A stretch of 64,000 nucleotides of DNA. Source: Ampullaceana balthica. Taxonomy: Eukaryota > Mollusca > Gastropoda > Lymnaeidae. The DNA lies in assembly GCA_944989445.1 (NCBI GenBank), contig CALYLW010000012.1, positions 3,311,001 through 3,375,000 on the forward strand. The letters are read 5' to 3'. Shown in pieces: positions 10,869 through 24,000 of this stretch (the stretch's first letter is position 1; every line of letters begins with the position of its first letter). Below the pieces are notes generated by a model. It was not told the DNA's origin. It ran no database searches and worked only from the letters and a program-made list of their open reading frames with translations. Both the position numbers and the translations under genes were made by a program.

Positions 10869-13800
10869 TCAATCACATGCAACTTTGAATGACTTGTGTA
10901 AAGGTTTTATCATTTGATTTCTGGAAAGTCCAAGGCGAAGACCAGTGGTAGGGGACTTGACTGAAGTTAATGATGAACTGCCAGAACTGGCACGAGCTGA
11001 AAATTAAATTTAGAGCATGAGATCGTAAATTAAATTAATTAAATTTAAAAAATGTGAAAATCAGTTTCTTGGCTTTAACAGGTGAAAGTTTTTAATGCAC
11101 AAGTTAATAAAAGTGGGGTCAAAAATATTTAAGTGAAAGGAACTCTTTCTCTTTATAATATTCATTTTATTTTAAGATTAAAAAATACAATTAAGTAATA
11201 TATATATTAAAATTTATTTATGAACATATGGTCAAAATAATTAAAATTGGTTGTTTTGGTTCCACAAACAACTAGAAAGATGTCAATATTAAAAGTAAAC
11301 ACAAAATCATAAATGTAAATTCAAAAAAAAATGCCATCCAGTATACAGCTCTTTAAAATAATTTATTTTCTATACTCAACTAACGTGAAAGACAAAAATG
11401 TATGTCTATTAAAAACAAAAAGGTTATTTCACAAACCCAAACTCACAAGGAGGTTTCCAAGTAGGAGGTGTGTTTGGTGATGCTTTTGCTGATACTATTG
11501 GAGCACTAGGTGATTTGGCTGTGCTCCTTTTGACCGTTCCAGAACTTAGTTGAACAGTGTGATGTTGCTCAGACTTCTTGATGGATGAGGAAATGTTATC
11601 TTTGAGGTTAGCTTCTGGAATATAGATAAAATTTGTTTATGTAGTGACTTGTTGTTTCAGTATCAGTCACACCAATTATTTGTTATAATTTGTTAAAATT
11701 AAATTAAAATCATGAAGACATTGCTGCAAATTGTAGACAATGGTTTAATTTAGCTTTCCCATACATTTTCTGAAATAAATAACAAAATAAAAAGTGCTTT
11801 CCTAATGCATTTCTAGGAAAGAAAAGAATATTAACACAATTAGGATCCTACAATAGGAAAATAAACTACCCAAAAACATAATTCTCAAGGTAACAGTCAG
11901 TAAAAAAAAACTCAGATAAAATTCAGTATCTATGTGCCAAAAGTGATTCTTAAAAACACTAAAACCGCATTTGGTTTGTAATACAGTATTTTCTTTGTTA
12001 ATGAAAATATAATTATGATATAATAAATTTGCCAAGGTAAAAGGAGAATATTAAAATAGTTCAGGAGAGTGAATAAAGGGTGCAGTGACACAGTGACCCG
12101 TTAAAGCGGCCCCATACAAATCGGCCCTGGTTAAAACAGCCCCAGACAAATTGTTTTATACATTTTTTTCTTACAAAAAATTTACATTTTTTTGCATTTT
12201 AACCTTTCTTCAACTTTTTCACATTGTAAGAAAGAAATTGTACAATTTTAACTTGTGATGTTATAATATTATTTTTTCTCAACAAAAAATTGTGACTTGG
12301 TACCATATAGAGTAACTGTTAATAAAATTGTTTCTTGTAAGGTTATATTATTGTTTCTTGTGAACTAAAACTGACACTGAATCGGTGAGTAGAAAAATAA
12401 CCTACTATTTTTTATTCCATTTACATCTATTAGTCCAGGGCCGATTTGTCTGGGGCCCATTTGTCTGGGGCCGTTTTGACCAGGGCATTTTTGTCAGGGC
12501 CGTTTTGTCGGTGAACCCAGTGACACATAACAGAGTGTAGCAAGTCAAGTAACTTTAATTATTAGGAATGTCCACACATTGCCAGAGCGATTATATAGCC
12601 ACTATTATTTGCTGGGTTCTAAAGGCCCTATGTAACAGTGTGACATCAACACTGAGCTCTTGACCAGGGGGAAAGCTCATCCCATAGTCATCCTGGTTTA
12701 TCTATGGTTTCATTTTTTTTTCTGGCAGCAAAAAAAATTTGCAAAATTAATGAAAGGCTACTAATTAAACAGGCAGAGGTAATTTAAGCAATACATGTGT
12801 AATGCATGTTCTAAACACTAATGATTTATGCATGAGTTGATTTTATTTTTTATTCAAATATTTTATTTTTTTGCAACCAGAGTTTAACTGGTAAAACTAG
12901 GGAGTGGAGAACCTATTATAACCCAACGTTAACATAGCTGGTATTGACAGTAATATTAAATGTAACCTTTGGTTAGGTCCCTCGGCTAGAATCTATTATA
13001 TATTTATAGTCTAACTACCTCATTCATTCACTCAGTAACTGACTTAGAAACTATGGATCAGTTAATATCAAGGTGCACTCCGTGCATTATATAATAAAGA
13101 TAACATAAAAATTCCTCTGTAATAAATATTGATAAAATCCTGATATGTATTGAAAAAAAAAGAGATTTAAGAAAACAAAAATATTTAATGTGCACTGTTT
13201 TTTGTTGTAAAGAAATTTAACATGCACTAAATTTTATTTAACAGTAACTTAAATATTGATTGAATAACTATGCAACATAAAAGAAATCAACTATTAATGG
13301 ATTTCAAGTTGTGAAAAATGAAAATGTGGGGAGGGTGCTTTGCTCTGTGTGAATTTAAAGTGTTTCACTAGAATGCATTTTTAAAATAGAATTACATATA
13401 TTTTTCTATCAATACACATATATGTAATCCTCCCATGAGGGCCACACGCTTCTATTAATTGCAATGTGTGGCCAATAAGTCAAAGGTTTCTGACCTATAA
13501 GGTTAGAATTGGCCTTTGATGAAAATGGAAGCCAGAGCAACTTAAGTGAGATGGAGTCAAAATTTCAAGTCGGCCAACACTTATGAAATGCAAATAAAGC
13601 TTACTTGGTAGATTAGTAGCTACAGTCTCCAAAGAAGGCTTTGAATTTTTTTTAGGCTTCGGTGTACTTTGGGGGTTGCTCTTAGTATTCTTAGTTGCTA
13701 TTGTTTTTTTCTTAGGCTTTTCATCAAAGTCACTGTAATTATCTTCTGATGAGCAATCGCTGCTACTACTCTCATCGATTTCACTTTCATCATCTTGATC

Positions 13801-16800
13801 TAAATCACCGTCTTTTGAGAATTATAAATAATAAGAAAAATTAAAGAACCCTAAAAACGAAAATCTTAAAATCAAACATAAGTTTAAAGCCTAAAACATA
13901 TTAAGCTAAATTTTATAAAAAATTTTAATAGCAATCAGTGCAATGAAAAATGACAAATTAGGTCAAGGATTATTTTTTTATCACAATTCTTAGTTAATGT
14001 AACCTTGTTATCCTACCGTCACATTCATTATAAGAGTTCAGCTTCTTTTTAGTCTGTCTTGTAGCAGGATTCAGCTGTGAGTTTGAATGTAATTTATTAT
14101 TATCATTATCAATATCCGATCCAAGAACTTCAATACTGTCATCCATTACTGTTCCCACGATGCCATTGTTGTGCCTTTGTCCTGTCACAGCTTTATTCTT
14201 CTCAAGTTCTTGCTCAGCTAGTTTTTTTGTAAGAGAGAATGTTTCTTGCACAAAATCATCATTACAGGCTTTTAAATTTTGTTCTTGTGCAGACATACTT
14301 GAGCAATGATCTAGAGATAAATTAATTTTTAAAAATTGCAGAGTCAGCTATTAAAAAAAGAAGTCAATTATACCATTTATTTAAACTAACATAATTTTGT
14401 TAATTTTGAAATAGGTAAATCAATATTTATGGGTCTAACTAATATAAATTGCCTTACTTATTGTCAAGCATTTTGGAAGCCACAATTATTAAATAAAATA
14501 ATACTACCCAAAAGAGTGTCAAAATTCAAATTCTTTTTCTTTGCAAGCATATAATGCCTAATTTTTTAATGTGTAATCTTATGTACTAAAACTCATATTT
14601 TTGTTGTCTAATGGTTGATTATTAAAATAATTTATTTTAAATTAATAAAATTGCATTTATGTGAGGATTTAAAAAAATCAAATTGAAAAGTTTGTTTTTA
14701 AAGCAAATTTTTTTCTTTACAACTATATGTTGTAGTTAAGTTCTTGCTGCTAATAATACTCAAAAATTCTTTTGGAGTAACCTATATATAATATAGGCTA
14801 TCAAAATGATGAATTTACATTTAAAAATCTTATCTTTTGAACTATTAACACTTAACTTGACCACTACACTAATCCTCTTTACTCTCAGTAAAGCCTGTTT
14901 ATATTTCATTAGAGCCTCTTTATAACTGATTAAAAATGATGTATTTATTTTAAAAATTTGCTTGGATCAGAATTGCCTCCTTTTAGACTAAAAGGGAAGC
15001 ATTTTACTATCTGACATACAGCAAGACATACTGTTAGAAAGAAAAATAAAATCTGTTAATTTAGCTCACAAGATTTCATACAGGTAGGTTAGCTGAATAA
15101 TTTGTTTTTTAAATGTATTTTTATATGATTTTTAAAAAAATGGATTTTCACATAGAAAACTAACAAATATCATGGCTAACCACTTTAAGAAAGGGAGATT
15201 CAATATTGGAATTTTCCGGAGGAGAAGCCTATCAAGTCCAAGATAAATGAATTTAAAAATTAAAAACAATGTAATCAAATGTGTCTTTTTAACTTCTCAA
15301 ATGTCATCAGAAATGGGTAAACTTCCGCCTCCTAGCTTATGGATTTAGCTCACAAAATTCCAGGGAGCAGACAAAACAAACAGACTGGTAAGTTAAATAA
15401 AGTTTTGGATGAAAATCCTATAAAATATGGGAATACAATCAAAGTACGCTGTATTACAAACACAATTAATAATTCTGAACAGATTGAATTTTAAAATTAC
15501 TTTGAGCCTAAACATGTTTTTTTTTAAAGTCTTTCATTTATATCACAAGCTTTTGTATTGTAAGACATAACAAAACTAGTGGTCTATAAAATTTAGAAAA
15601 ACCTTCATTGTGAACTATCACATCCTGACTGCCCCCTGTCTCAAACAATGAAATTTGTAAGGCTTCTTTCAGCTCCCTTTCATAAATCTTTTCTGATACT
15701 GGTAAACGCCTGAAACAGCAATAAAATAATAAAAATAATAAGAGCTTTGAGTCTTAGAACTTGATTAATAACCAAAAATAAGAAACATAACATAAATTAT
15801 ATTTACAAAAGAAGTAACCTTTTTTTCTTCAATATACTACATTAATTACAGTTTGTATAATATCTAAAATCTAATAAAAATGTGAAATTACAAGCAGTAG
15901 AGTAAGATTTACTTGTGGATGACGCAAAGTGACAGATGGTATAGAAAAACTAAACTAAACCAGCCTAAGATACGGAGATGCTGATCTTCTATCTAGTGCC
16001 TCCCAGACAATGGATATGGGAAAGCTCACCAGATATAGAGGGTAATGTTCCCTCTAAGTTTCTTTGGTTCACATGCAATAAAAATACTCGTTTGATAAGT
16101 TGATAAGCATCCATTTTTTCTGTGAAAATCTTTACATCCCACAAACACACATATATCATACTTATCAAAATTTGCTGTGCAGTAACTTGAAACTGCTAAA
16201 AGGTGACTGGCAGACAGATGTGCAGCCACGCAGTTTAAAGGGAACATTGATGGAAGGTACCAGGGAAATAAAATACGCAGGGTGGACCAAAATCAGTCCT
16301 ACATCTCAGTAGGAAGTGGAGGGACCAACAAAGGCTAGGGACCAGACACACAAAAAAGCAGCTACTGAGAGAGCTGTAAGGGGAATCCCCCTAGATCTTT
16401 GAGGCAAGGCTAACATTCCAGCCAAGTAAAAAAAAATTTCATTATAAAAATTTAAAAAAAGAGTAGCAAAAGACCTTTCAGTCCTGGTGGAGGATATATT
16501 CCCTGATGAGGAATGTTTGAAGCCAAGTAGTAAAAGCCAGAATCTGAAAGCTATTAGACAGACAATAAATGTCATCTCTACCAGGACCACCCCGTAATTG
16601 GAGCATGGAATGAACGCATGATGTATGAGACTGGTAAGACTGCACAAGTAGCCGCTGAGATGAGGAGCTTTATTAGAAATGAGCGAAGCAAGATGACTAG
16701 TTAAGACGAGACTAATCTCAGGAGAGATGATGTTACTTTCAGGACATGAGGGCAATGTTGCCCAACAACATACTCTGGGTGTGGTCCTGATGTTATCTAG

Positions 16801-19800
16801 AGCAGTCCAAGGAGCACTCAATGGATGAGAGGCGCATGGTCCTAGAATTCTCACATCAAATTTTTGGAGAAAGAAGCATAGTATCAACTTAGGTGTTATC
16901 CAGTGCTATGCAGGAATAAACAAAAGTGAGGAAGGGGACAAAGAATAATACTATGATAGATTACTGACCACCGTCCAGGGTCGACACAGGAGGAACATTG
17001 TCATCATCATTGGAGATTTTAATACCAAAATTGGCAGCGACAACACAGGATATGAAGAGGTTATGAGCCTGCAAGGGATGAATCACAATGGAGAAAGATT
17101 TGCTGACCTTTGTGCCACAAATCTAGTCATAGGCGGGAGTTTCTACCAACACAAGAGAATACTTCAAGCTATATGGACCTCTGAATGTTGAACCAAATGT
17201 TTTGGGGAAAAAATTCAGCCCACACTCTCCAAGATGTACAGGTTAAGAGCAATATTCCTTTTAAGCTGCAATGCCGCAGCGCAGCAGTTTAGAATTATTG
17301 CAAATTTTGTAAAATATTGCACAAAAAATGGATGGTGTGCAGCTTTGAACACTAGTTTTTGTTTTAACTGTGCACACGGACCAACGAACTTTAGAGGGTC
17401 ATAAGCTTGGAGCGGAGCTGATGTAGCCTCAGATCACTATCTCCCAGTGCCCAGGCTGTAACTAAAGCTGAAAAGGCATTACACTGAGTAAATGACATAT
17501 AGCTTGCGCTACAACACCTCCCTCATGAAAGACAAAGCCAAACTGGAAGAATTCAAGATCACACTATTCTATTTGTACAAGATCCAAGACCTTCAAGAAA
17601 AGACGAGACCAGTGAAGAAAAGTGGCATATATTGAAAAAAGTAGCACAGACAAGAAGTATCGGAAAAAAAAAGTTGACAAATAATAAATATCAGTAGACA
17701 TCAAATTCATCAAAGATGATAGAAGAGAGGAAAAGAAAGAAAGCAGATATAAACAAAAGTCATATACGAGTCCCAAAACAAGAATGCAGATGCAAATAGG
17801 AAATTAACAAAAGCACCAAGATGGACAAAATAACTTTTTAGACATGCTTGCTAAGGAAGCAGCAGATGGAGCTTACCAGGAGAATATGTGGGATCTGTTT
17901 GCTACCATAAAGAATCTGTCTGGGAAATTTAATAAGCCAGAGAGACCAATGATGAACAAAGATGGCAACATCATACCAAATGAGGAGCAACAGAAATGCA
18001 GACAGAAAAAAACACTTTGAAAACCTTTTCAAAACAACTCAATGTCTAGGCCTCCAGAAACCTAAGCAGCAATTTAAAGATCTTCAGAGCCATGGTGAAG
18101 TCTGTGCTGCTTTATGGAGCAACCACACGAAGAAGCATGGTTTTGAAATTGAAGACGATTCTGTCCTTCATTAATAATGGCCTAAGAAAGATTCTTAGGA
18201 CTCACTGGCTTGACAATATCAGCAACCTGGAATTGTGGCAGCTGACAAGGAAGAATCAGATAAGTCTAGAGATTTTCCGGGCATGATGCTGATGGATTGG
18301 CCATATTCTTCAAAAACCTGCTTGCAATACAACCAGGCAAGCCCTGATATGGAACCCTCAGGGAAAGAGGAAAAGAAACACTTGGCGGGGAGATGTGGAG
18401 GCAGACATTAAGAGAGTTAGCCATGCCTGGAGGATGCTGAACTGGCCCACGAAAGGGGATGCCTAAAAGGCTTATGTCCTTGGAAGGAACGCAGATGATG
18501 ATTGACTGCTGCTCTTTGAGGACAAGAAGGCAGAAGAAGAAGGCAATGAAACAAGATACAGTCGAACCCACTTAACTCGAGCTCGGTTAACTAGACCACC
18601 CTACTAACTCGACGTTTTTTATTGGCACCGCCAAATTCTCTCTTTGTCTTAGCATTTTCTCATCGGCTAATTCGATTTTTTTAAGTCGCCGAAACCTAAT
18701 ACCTCGAGCACAAAAGAGGGCCAAATTTGCAACTTAACGTTGCTTAGCTTGATCCATGTCGGTTCGCCTAGCAATGCACTCTGGCCATTTTAGTTCAAAA
18801 CAGTGTTGACATCTCGCTTTCTTCGAGACTTCCGGCTATTGTGTGATTCTACGAGATTTCAATAAAAATTACCGGATGTTTTGCGTGTGTGAATTATTAG
18901 TTCGATGTGTATCCATGGAGTATGTATTCACCCGAGGTACTGGAAAATCGTGTTAGAGGTCGTTAATCGTCATTATTTCGCAGTGCATGTTATATTATTA
19001 TTAAACTTAAATCATTTTCTGATGCATTAATCATTTTATTTTTTAAGATAAAAGAATATTTTTAGAAATGAAAATAAAGGTTTGTAATGAGAATCGACGG
19101 TGGTTTTTATTTAATTAAATAAAAAAATTATTATTCTTTTAAGTTTGTTGTTGCTTTGTTACCAGTAAGATACGTGACTGTGACTAACACGCACGTGACG
19201 ATGAAATCAAATCATTTTCTTAATATTCCAATATAATATACACGTCATCACTTTTGTAGGTCGAATTTTGATAAGGAATTATTTTTAAAAAAAATTCGCT
19301 TAGACTTAGTTGCCGGCCGAGGTCTAACACACAGCGTGCTGTGATCAACACCGGTCAACGGTCAAGGCCACAATAGTTTTATTTATATTACTGTACAAGT
19401 TTGATTGACTGAGGAAGTTGGAGAGCGTTCTGATAGTAACAGATATCCTGCACGTCAAAAGCATTAAACTTAAAATTACAATATTGATAAACGTGAGCGC
19501 TGTAACATGCCATGCCACACGCAGCATGGGACGAGGCGAGGCGAAAACTTTGACCTTTTAACGCATGCGCAGACAATTATAAACTGGTAACTTTTTTTTT
19601 ATTAAATGGAATCGAAACATGACAGAGACGTAATCAAAGTCCTTTACTTCGGCATAAATATATATATATATATAAAAATTCCCGATTAGTCATAACTTAT
19701 CCTGACTTTCAAGGCCGAGAAATTTTTTTAAAGAATTCCTGACTTTTTCCCGTTTTTCCTGAGTGGGAACCATGGTTATATTTAAATTTTAAACGGTCCT

Positions 19801-20644
19801 TAAAAACAAACGGTCATTACAACCTTAGGAAAGAGTGAAGAAATATTAGGGTTCCGATGCGATTCCGATTAATCGTCCCATCACTAATTAACGCTAACTA
19901 ATTAATCATGTACATAAAGAAATTTCAAGCACATGTTAATATTTTGCCGCCATATTGGTTTTCATTTTAACTCGATCATCTGTTATCTCGACACCATTTT
20001 TCATACCCCAACGCCGTCGACTTAACCGGTTTCGACTGTAATACAATATATTGATGTCATGTTAAATGATTTGAACATTACCTTTTCTTGCCACTGTCCA
20101 ATATTGGGGTTGAGTTATTGCTTGCAGTAAATGATTCTTTTTGTCCTTCCCTTGGTGATGATTTAGATATTTTAGACTTTGTATTCTTTACTTCTGCTTT
20201 AGGCTTTTTAGTTGGAGGTGGGGTGTTGTTGGCAAAGTCATCTTGCATTGATTGGAAGACACAAAAATTATATATAACATAAGACCAAGTAAGTTTTTAA
20301 AAAAATTTAATACTAAGTTATGACAACAATCTCTAATTTAATCAAATATATTTATTTTTTAAAGAGTTATTAATATGTACATTTTAGAAAATGATAAACT
20401 TTATCATGGAAAAATTAAAATTATTACAATTTCAAATTATAAAGTAAAATATACTTTATATGTCTTGGGAGTTAAATCAAGAAATATGATCTGAAAGTTA
20501 ACTTGTTACTGTTAATTATTAGGTTAAATAAGATTTTCTTTTGATTTAACCAATACCATGTATTATTATACTATGTATACTAATTTATGTATCCTACCAT
20601 CAGAGGTATCGTCAAATCCAGAATAGTTAACTGGCTTACGGATT
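10869..20644 (-). CDS. RAD51AP1: RAD51-associated protein 1, seven of about eight coding exons
   Basis: DNA-binding partner that stimulates RAD51 strand exchange in homologous recombination. Minus-strand exons: 20644-20598, 20241-20082, 15709-15603, 14310-14017, 13811-13605, 11614-11447, 10996-10869 (TGA at 10871-10869). All junctions are GT-AG and phases agree throughout. Matches to vertebrate RAD51AP1 as I remember it: N-terminal RKPVNYSGFDD (KKPVNYSQFD); DDF start of exon 2; RLPVSEKIYERELKEALQIS (KLYQRDLEVALALS); acidic Ser/Glu stretch then Lys-rich run; WKPP motif before the C-terminal RAD51-binding tail with SVKSPTTGLRLGLSR and IKPLH. About 370 residues, close to the usual 335-352. The initiating exon (only a few codons, ending in phase 2) was not found to the right. 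The 4.4-kb intron 15710-20081 holds a LINE, MITEs and a Tigger element. Confidence 0.9.
12093..12518. mobile_element. MULE-like MITE, 426 bp, 9-bp target duplication
   Basis: Flanked by exact 9-bp AGTGACACA (12084-12092, 12519-12527). Both ends are built from repeated GGCCSnnnnnAAAT blocks: GCGGCCCC, ATCGGCCCTGG, AACAGCCCC on the left, and the complementary set on the right. Lies in a RAD51AP1 intron. The 9-bp duplication points to Mutator-like elements; no transposase is present. Confidence 0.7.
12528..13604. other. RAD51AP1 intron, no other gene seen
   Basis: AT-rich intronic sequence. A short match to the LINE tail in reverse (CCATAGATAAACC) occurs near 12690-12703. Nothing else is supported. 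Confidence 0.5.
14311..15602. other. RAD51AP1 intron, no other gene seen
   Basis: AT-rich intronic sequence without recognisable coding or transposon ends. Confidence 0.5.
16043..16249. mobile_element. hAT-like MITE, AATGTTCCCTCTAA ends (207 bp)
   Basis: Left TAATGTTCCCTCTAAG, right (reversed) CAATGTTCCCTTTAAAC. Related partial copies occur at 17235-17402, 36101-36260 and 42408-42510, sharing GCGCAGCAnnTT and CGGACCAACGAAC blocks. Lies in the RAD51AP1 intron. Confidence 0.6.
16560..18545 (+). mobile_element. Decayed APE-type non-LTR retrotransposon, internally deleted
   Basis: Fragments of an apurinic-type endonuclease in several frames: LLSGHEGN, the catalytic region IIGDFNTKIGSDNTGYEEV then NGERFADLCATNLVIGGSF, and ADVASDHYL. 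The reverse transcriptase core is missing: after a linker (LKRHYTE) the sequence jumps to the C-terminal region ALIWNPQGKRKRNTW. A 17235-17402 MITE fragment interrupts it. Related to the copy at 21050-25215. Many stops; no function remains. Confidence 0.75.
17235..17402. mobile_element. hAT-like MITE fragment in the LINE relic
   Basis: CAATATTCCTTTTAAGC start, GCAGCGCAGCAGTTTAGAAT, and CGGACCAACGAACTTTAGAG end, shared with the 16043 and 42408 copies. Confidence 0.55.
18559..20038. mobile_element. Tigger-type DNA transposon, 1480 bp, no intact transposase
   Basis: Ends CAGTCGAACCCACTTAACTC and, reversed, CAGTCGAAACCGGTTAAGTC, flanked by TA (18557-18558, 20039-20040). The interior includes a short stretch ATTAATCGTCCCATCACTA (ending about 19887) identical to the end of the hAT at 22368-24361, so a second element is nested or recombined here. 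Segment 19221-19830 resembles 27225-27740. Lies in the RAD51AP1 intron. Confidence 0.7.
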
Positions 20645-21049
20645 CTGAAATAATATTGCATTACATCAGAAGTGAGTGAATAGACAACTGAAACAATCAA
20701 ATTATTTATTTGGGACAAAATGCCTAAGTATCTCCTCTGAGATGAAAATTACAGCTGACTGATAACAAAATAATTTCTCATTCATCAAAGACTAATATCT
20801 GATAATGTACGAAAATGATTTCATATTGTGTGTCTTAAATGTCATACTTTAAAGTCTCAGACCAACGGCTTTGCCCCTGATCTATCACTGCTTTATAATA
20901 TATCGTATGCACGTAATATAGGAGGCATAAATATATATAATATATATATATATATATATGTATTGATAATCAATACAATGTCAGTTAAAAATCAACTAAC
21001 CAGCTAAAAAGAACAAGTCAAGAAAATTAGTTGATTATTATTGATTATG

Positions 21050-24000
21050 AACTCTGTCGTAACCGATCCCAAGCCCGGGTGAGAGAGGAGGAGGGTTGTG
21101 CGAAGGGCGGGCATCCCTTCCCGTAAAAAGCCTTGCTACAAAAACACGAACAAGGATAAAATTAGGAAACTCGGACCTTGGAGAAGATGGGTCTCTTAAC
21201 AGAGAACTAATGAAGCTGAGTGGCAAAAGCCAACGGGAAACCAACCGGCAGACAACCATCCTCTCTACTAGGATCACCACCAGTTTAGGAACATGGAACA
21301 TAAGGACCATGTTCGAAGCTGGAAAAACTGCCCAAGTTGCTGTCCAAATGCAAAGGTACAAGCTAGCCATCTTAGGGATAAGTGAATCCCGATGGACTGG
21401 CTCAGGCCAGATGAAGCTCAGCACAGTAGAACTGCTAGTATATTCAGGCCATGAAGAAGAAAATGCAGCTCATAACCAAGAAGTGTCCGGAAAGTTTAAA
21501 AAAATCCAGAGAGACATGTTAAAATTAAAGATGGGAAATCAATACCTGATGAAGAGGGTCAGAAAAAAAGATGGATAGAGCATTTTGAAGAACTCCTCAA
21601 CTGACCAGCCCCACAATACAAACTCAATATAGAGCCAGCAGAACAAGACCTAGAAATAGACTGCAGCACACCCACAAAACAAGAGATAAGCAGAGCAATT
21701 TAACAACTAAAGAAAGGCAAAGCGGCAGGTCCAGACAGAACACCGGCAGAAGCCTTGACAGCAGATATTACGACTAGCTCTCAAATGCTACACATTCTTT
21801 TCAAGAAAATGTGGGAGGAAGAACAGATTCAGACTGAGTAGAAAGAAAAACATCTCATTAAGCTCCCAAAGAAAGGAGATCTTAGCACTTGCTCCCAACT
21901 ATAGAGGAATAACTCTGCTATCCACACCAAGCAAAGTATTTAACAGAGTGCTGCTAAACAGATTGAGGGAGGCAATTAACACCAATCTTATCTTAGAGAC
22001 CAACAAGCAGGTTTTAGAAAAGATACATCATGCACTGACCAGATTGCCACACTGACAATTATTTTGGAATAATCCCTGGAGTGGAACTCACCACTATACA
22101 TCAACTTTATTGACTATGAGAAGGCTTTCGATAGTGTTGACAGACCAACCCTGTGAAGTTGCTAAGACACTACGGGATACCACAAAAATTGACAGACATA
22201 ATTAAGGCTTCTTAATCTTACGAAGGACTTACATGTAGAATTGTTCATGGCCAACAAACAACAGCTGCTTTTGGGGTACAGACCGGAGTCAGACAGGGGT
22301 GTCTACTTTCGCCTTTATTCCTGCTAACCATTGACTGGATAATGAAAATGTCTACAGAGCAGAAGAGTAGTGATGGGACGATACCAAAATTTTTAACGAT
22401 TCCGATACGATTCCGATTCTCCCAAATTATCCCGATTCCCGATACGATTCCCGATACGATTCCGATTCCTAGCCATTATTATATATATATATTACTGTGC
22501 CCAGGTATTAACATATTTAATTAATATAAAAGTTGAGAGTTGATTAGAAAAGTTTGTTAACTTGCTATCGAAGCATACAATATGGAAAATGTATTAGAAG
22601 GCTTTATATAAACACATCTATCAATAATTCCATTTTAATAATACAAAGATGAAGTATTGAGTTCAAAATAATATAAATAATTACATTTAATGAGAAAAAC
22701 TTCATTCAGTTAGATCAGTTGATATTAAGAATATGCATTTAATCATAGTCAAATTGAAGCACTCACAAGTTATAGTGCAAAAACATAAGCATCTCTTCAG
22801 TTGTTGGTTCTAAACGGTTTCTCTTTGGCGAGTATACTATGTAATAGTAATAGTAAAAAAGTTAGCATTTGAAGGTAAGGACTAAGGTGCCCCGTTTTTC
22901 CGTATTTCGTAAGTTTTTGTGAAAATCAAGAATAAAACATTTTAAACTTTATAAATTAACAATAAAATATTGTATACTTAACTTACAGAAAATTTATTTA
23001 TCTACAAAATCACAAAATTATATTTTAACTTAACTATTAAAATTTGTTAGGAAATAAGAAAACTGAAGCTAAATTTCTACACATACATGCTAGTGGGAAA
23101 GGGGGCACACATTTAATTCGGCTACAGCCTGTTTTTCAATTCGGTAGCTAATCAGTTAAAATTAAATATACAGGAGTGCACTGTGTGAGGGTTTACGTAA
23201 TGTTCCTAACTCTCTAATATTTCTTTCCTAAGGTAGGGACTTTAGTAAAAAAAAATTAACTTAAAAAAAAACAACAACTAATGGCATAGTTAAATAGAGC
23301 TGATTTTTAAGTAAATTATAACACCAAAATTATATTTGTAGGATTAGTAGTTTTAAAGTTATGAATTTTTTAAAGTGTTGTTCAAATTGTCTCAATACTC
23401 AATGCAGCCAATGCATTTTAATTTTACCCCCTCATTTTGTGACCTCAATTCCGCTGTTTGCGTCACGCACTTTATCTCTCGTTTTAATAATGATTTTATT
23501 TGTAGGATCAATGCTCTAAATAAAATTATTATTTCTTTAGTTTGTTTTAAAAATATTCCTGTATTAATAACCAATTTAACTTTGTATAAACAGTATAATT
23601 CGTTTTTAAACGAAGTTTCTGTTGTGTTTACTAGTTCTAGTTCCAACAAGCTCTACTAGACTTAGTGATATGACTCATGACAAAGCGAACTGAACTGTCC
23701 TCTATAAAAAAATTAGTACCTCCTTTTGAACCTCCAACTTTGACTCATAATTAATTCTAACCAATAGTTAAATTGCTTTTGCACACGGCCACCTTTTATG
23801 AATGAAACAATGAGGACAAAGCAATAGACATAGTAGTAGTAGACCGAGTTAGCATCATTCACAACAATGATTCCCAGATTGAGCGATACTGTCCCTTGGA
23901 GGACACTTGCGTGATTTTCCTTACAAGCTACACTAATACTGATTGCAAACAATGAGAATCCTCTTTGCTGGTGGAAAGCGAACAAAGAAGAACTTCCAAG

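Noticed and set aside
16306..16887. 193-codon minus-strand frame with hydrophobic stretches
   Set aside because: Mostly antisense to the LINE endonuclease relic; no start context or motif.
21038..21424. 128-codon minus-strand frame
   Set aside because: Antisense to the LINE endonuclease, which is the recognisable reading.
23375..23659. Antiparallel 94- and 85-codon frames
   Set aside because: Inside the hAT at 22368-24361 and without transposase motifs.
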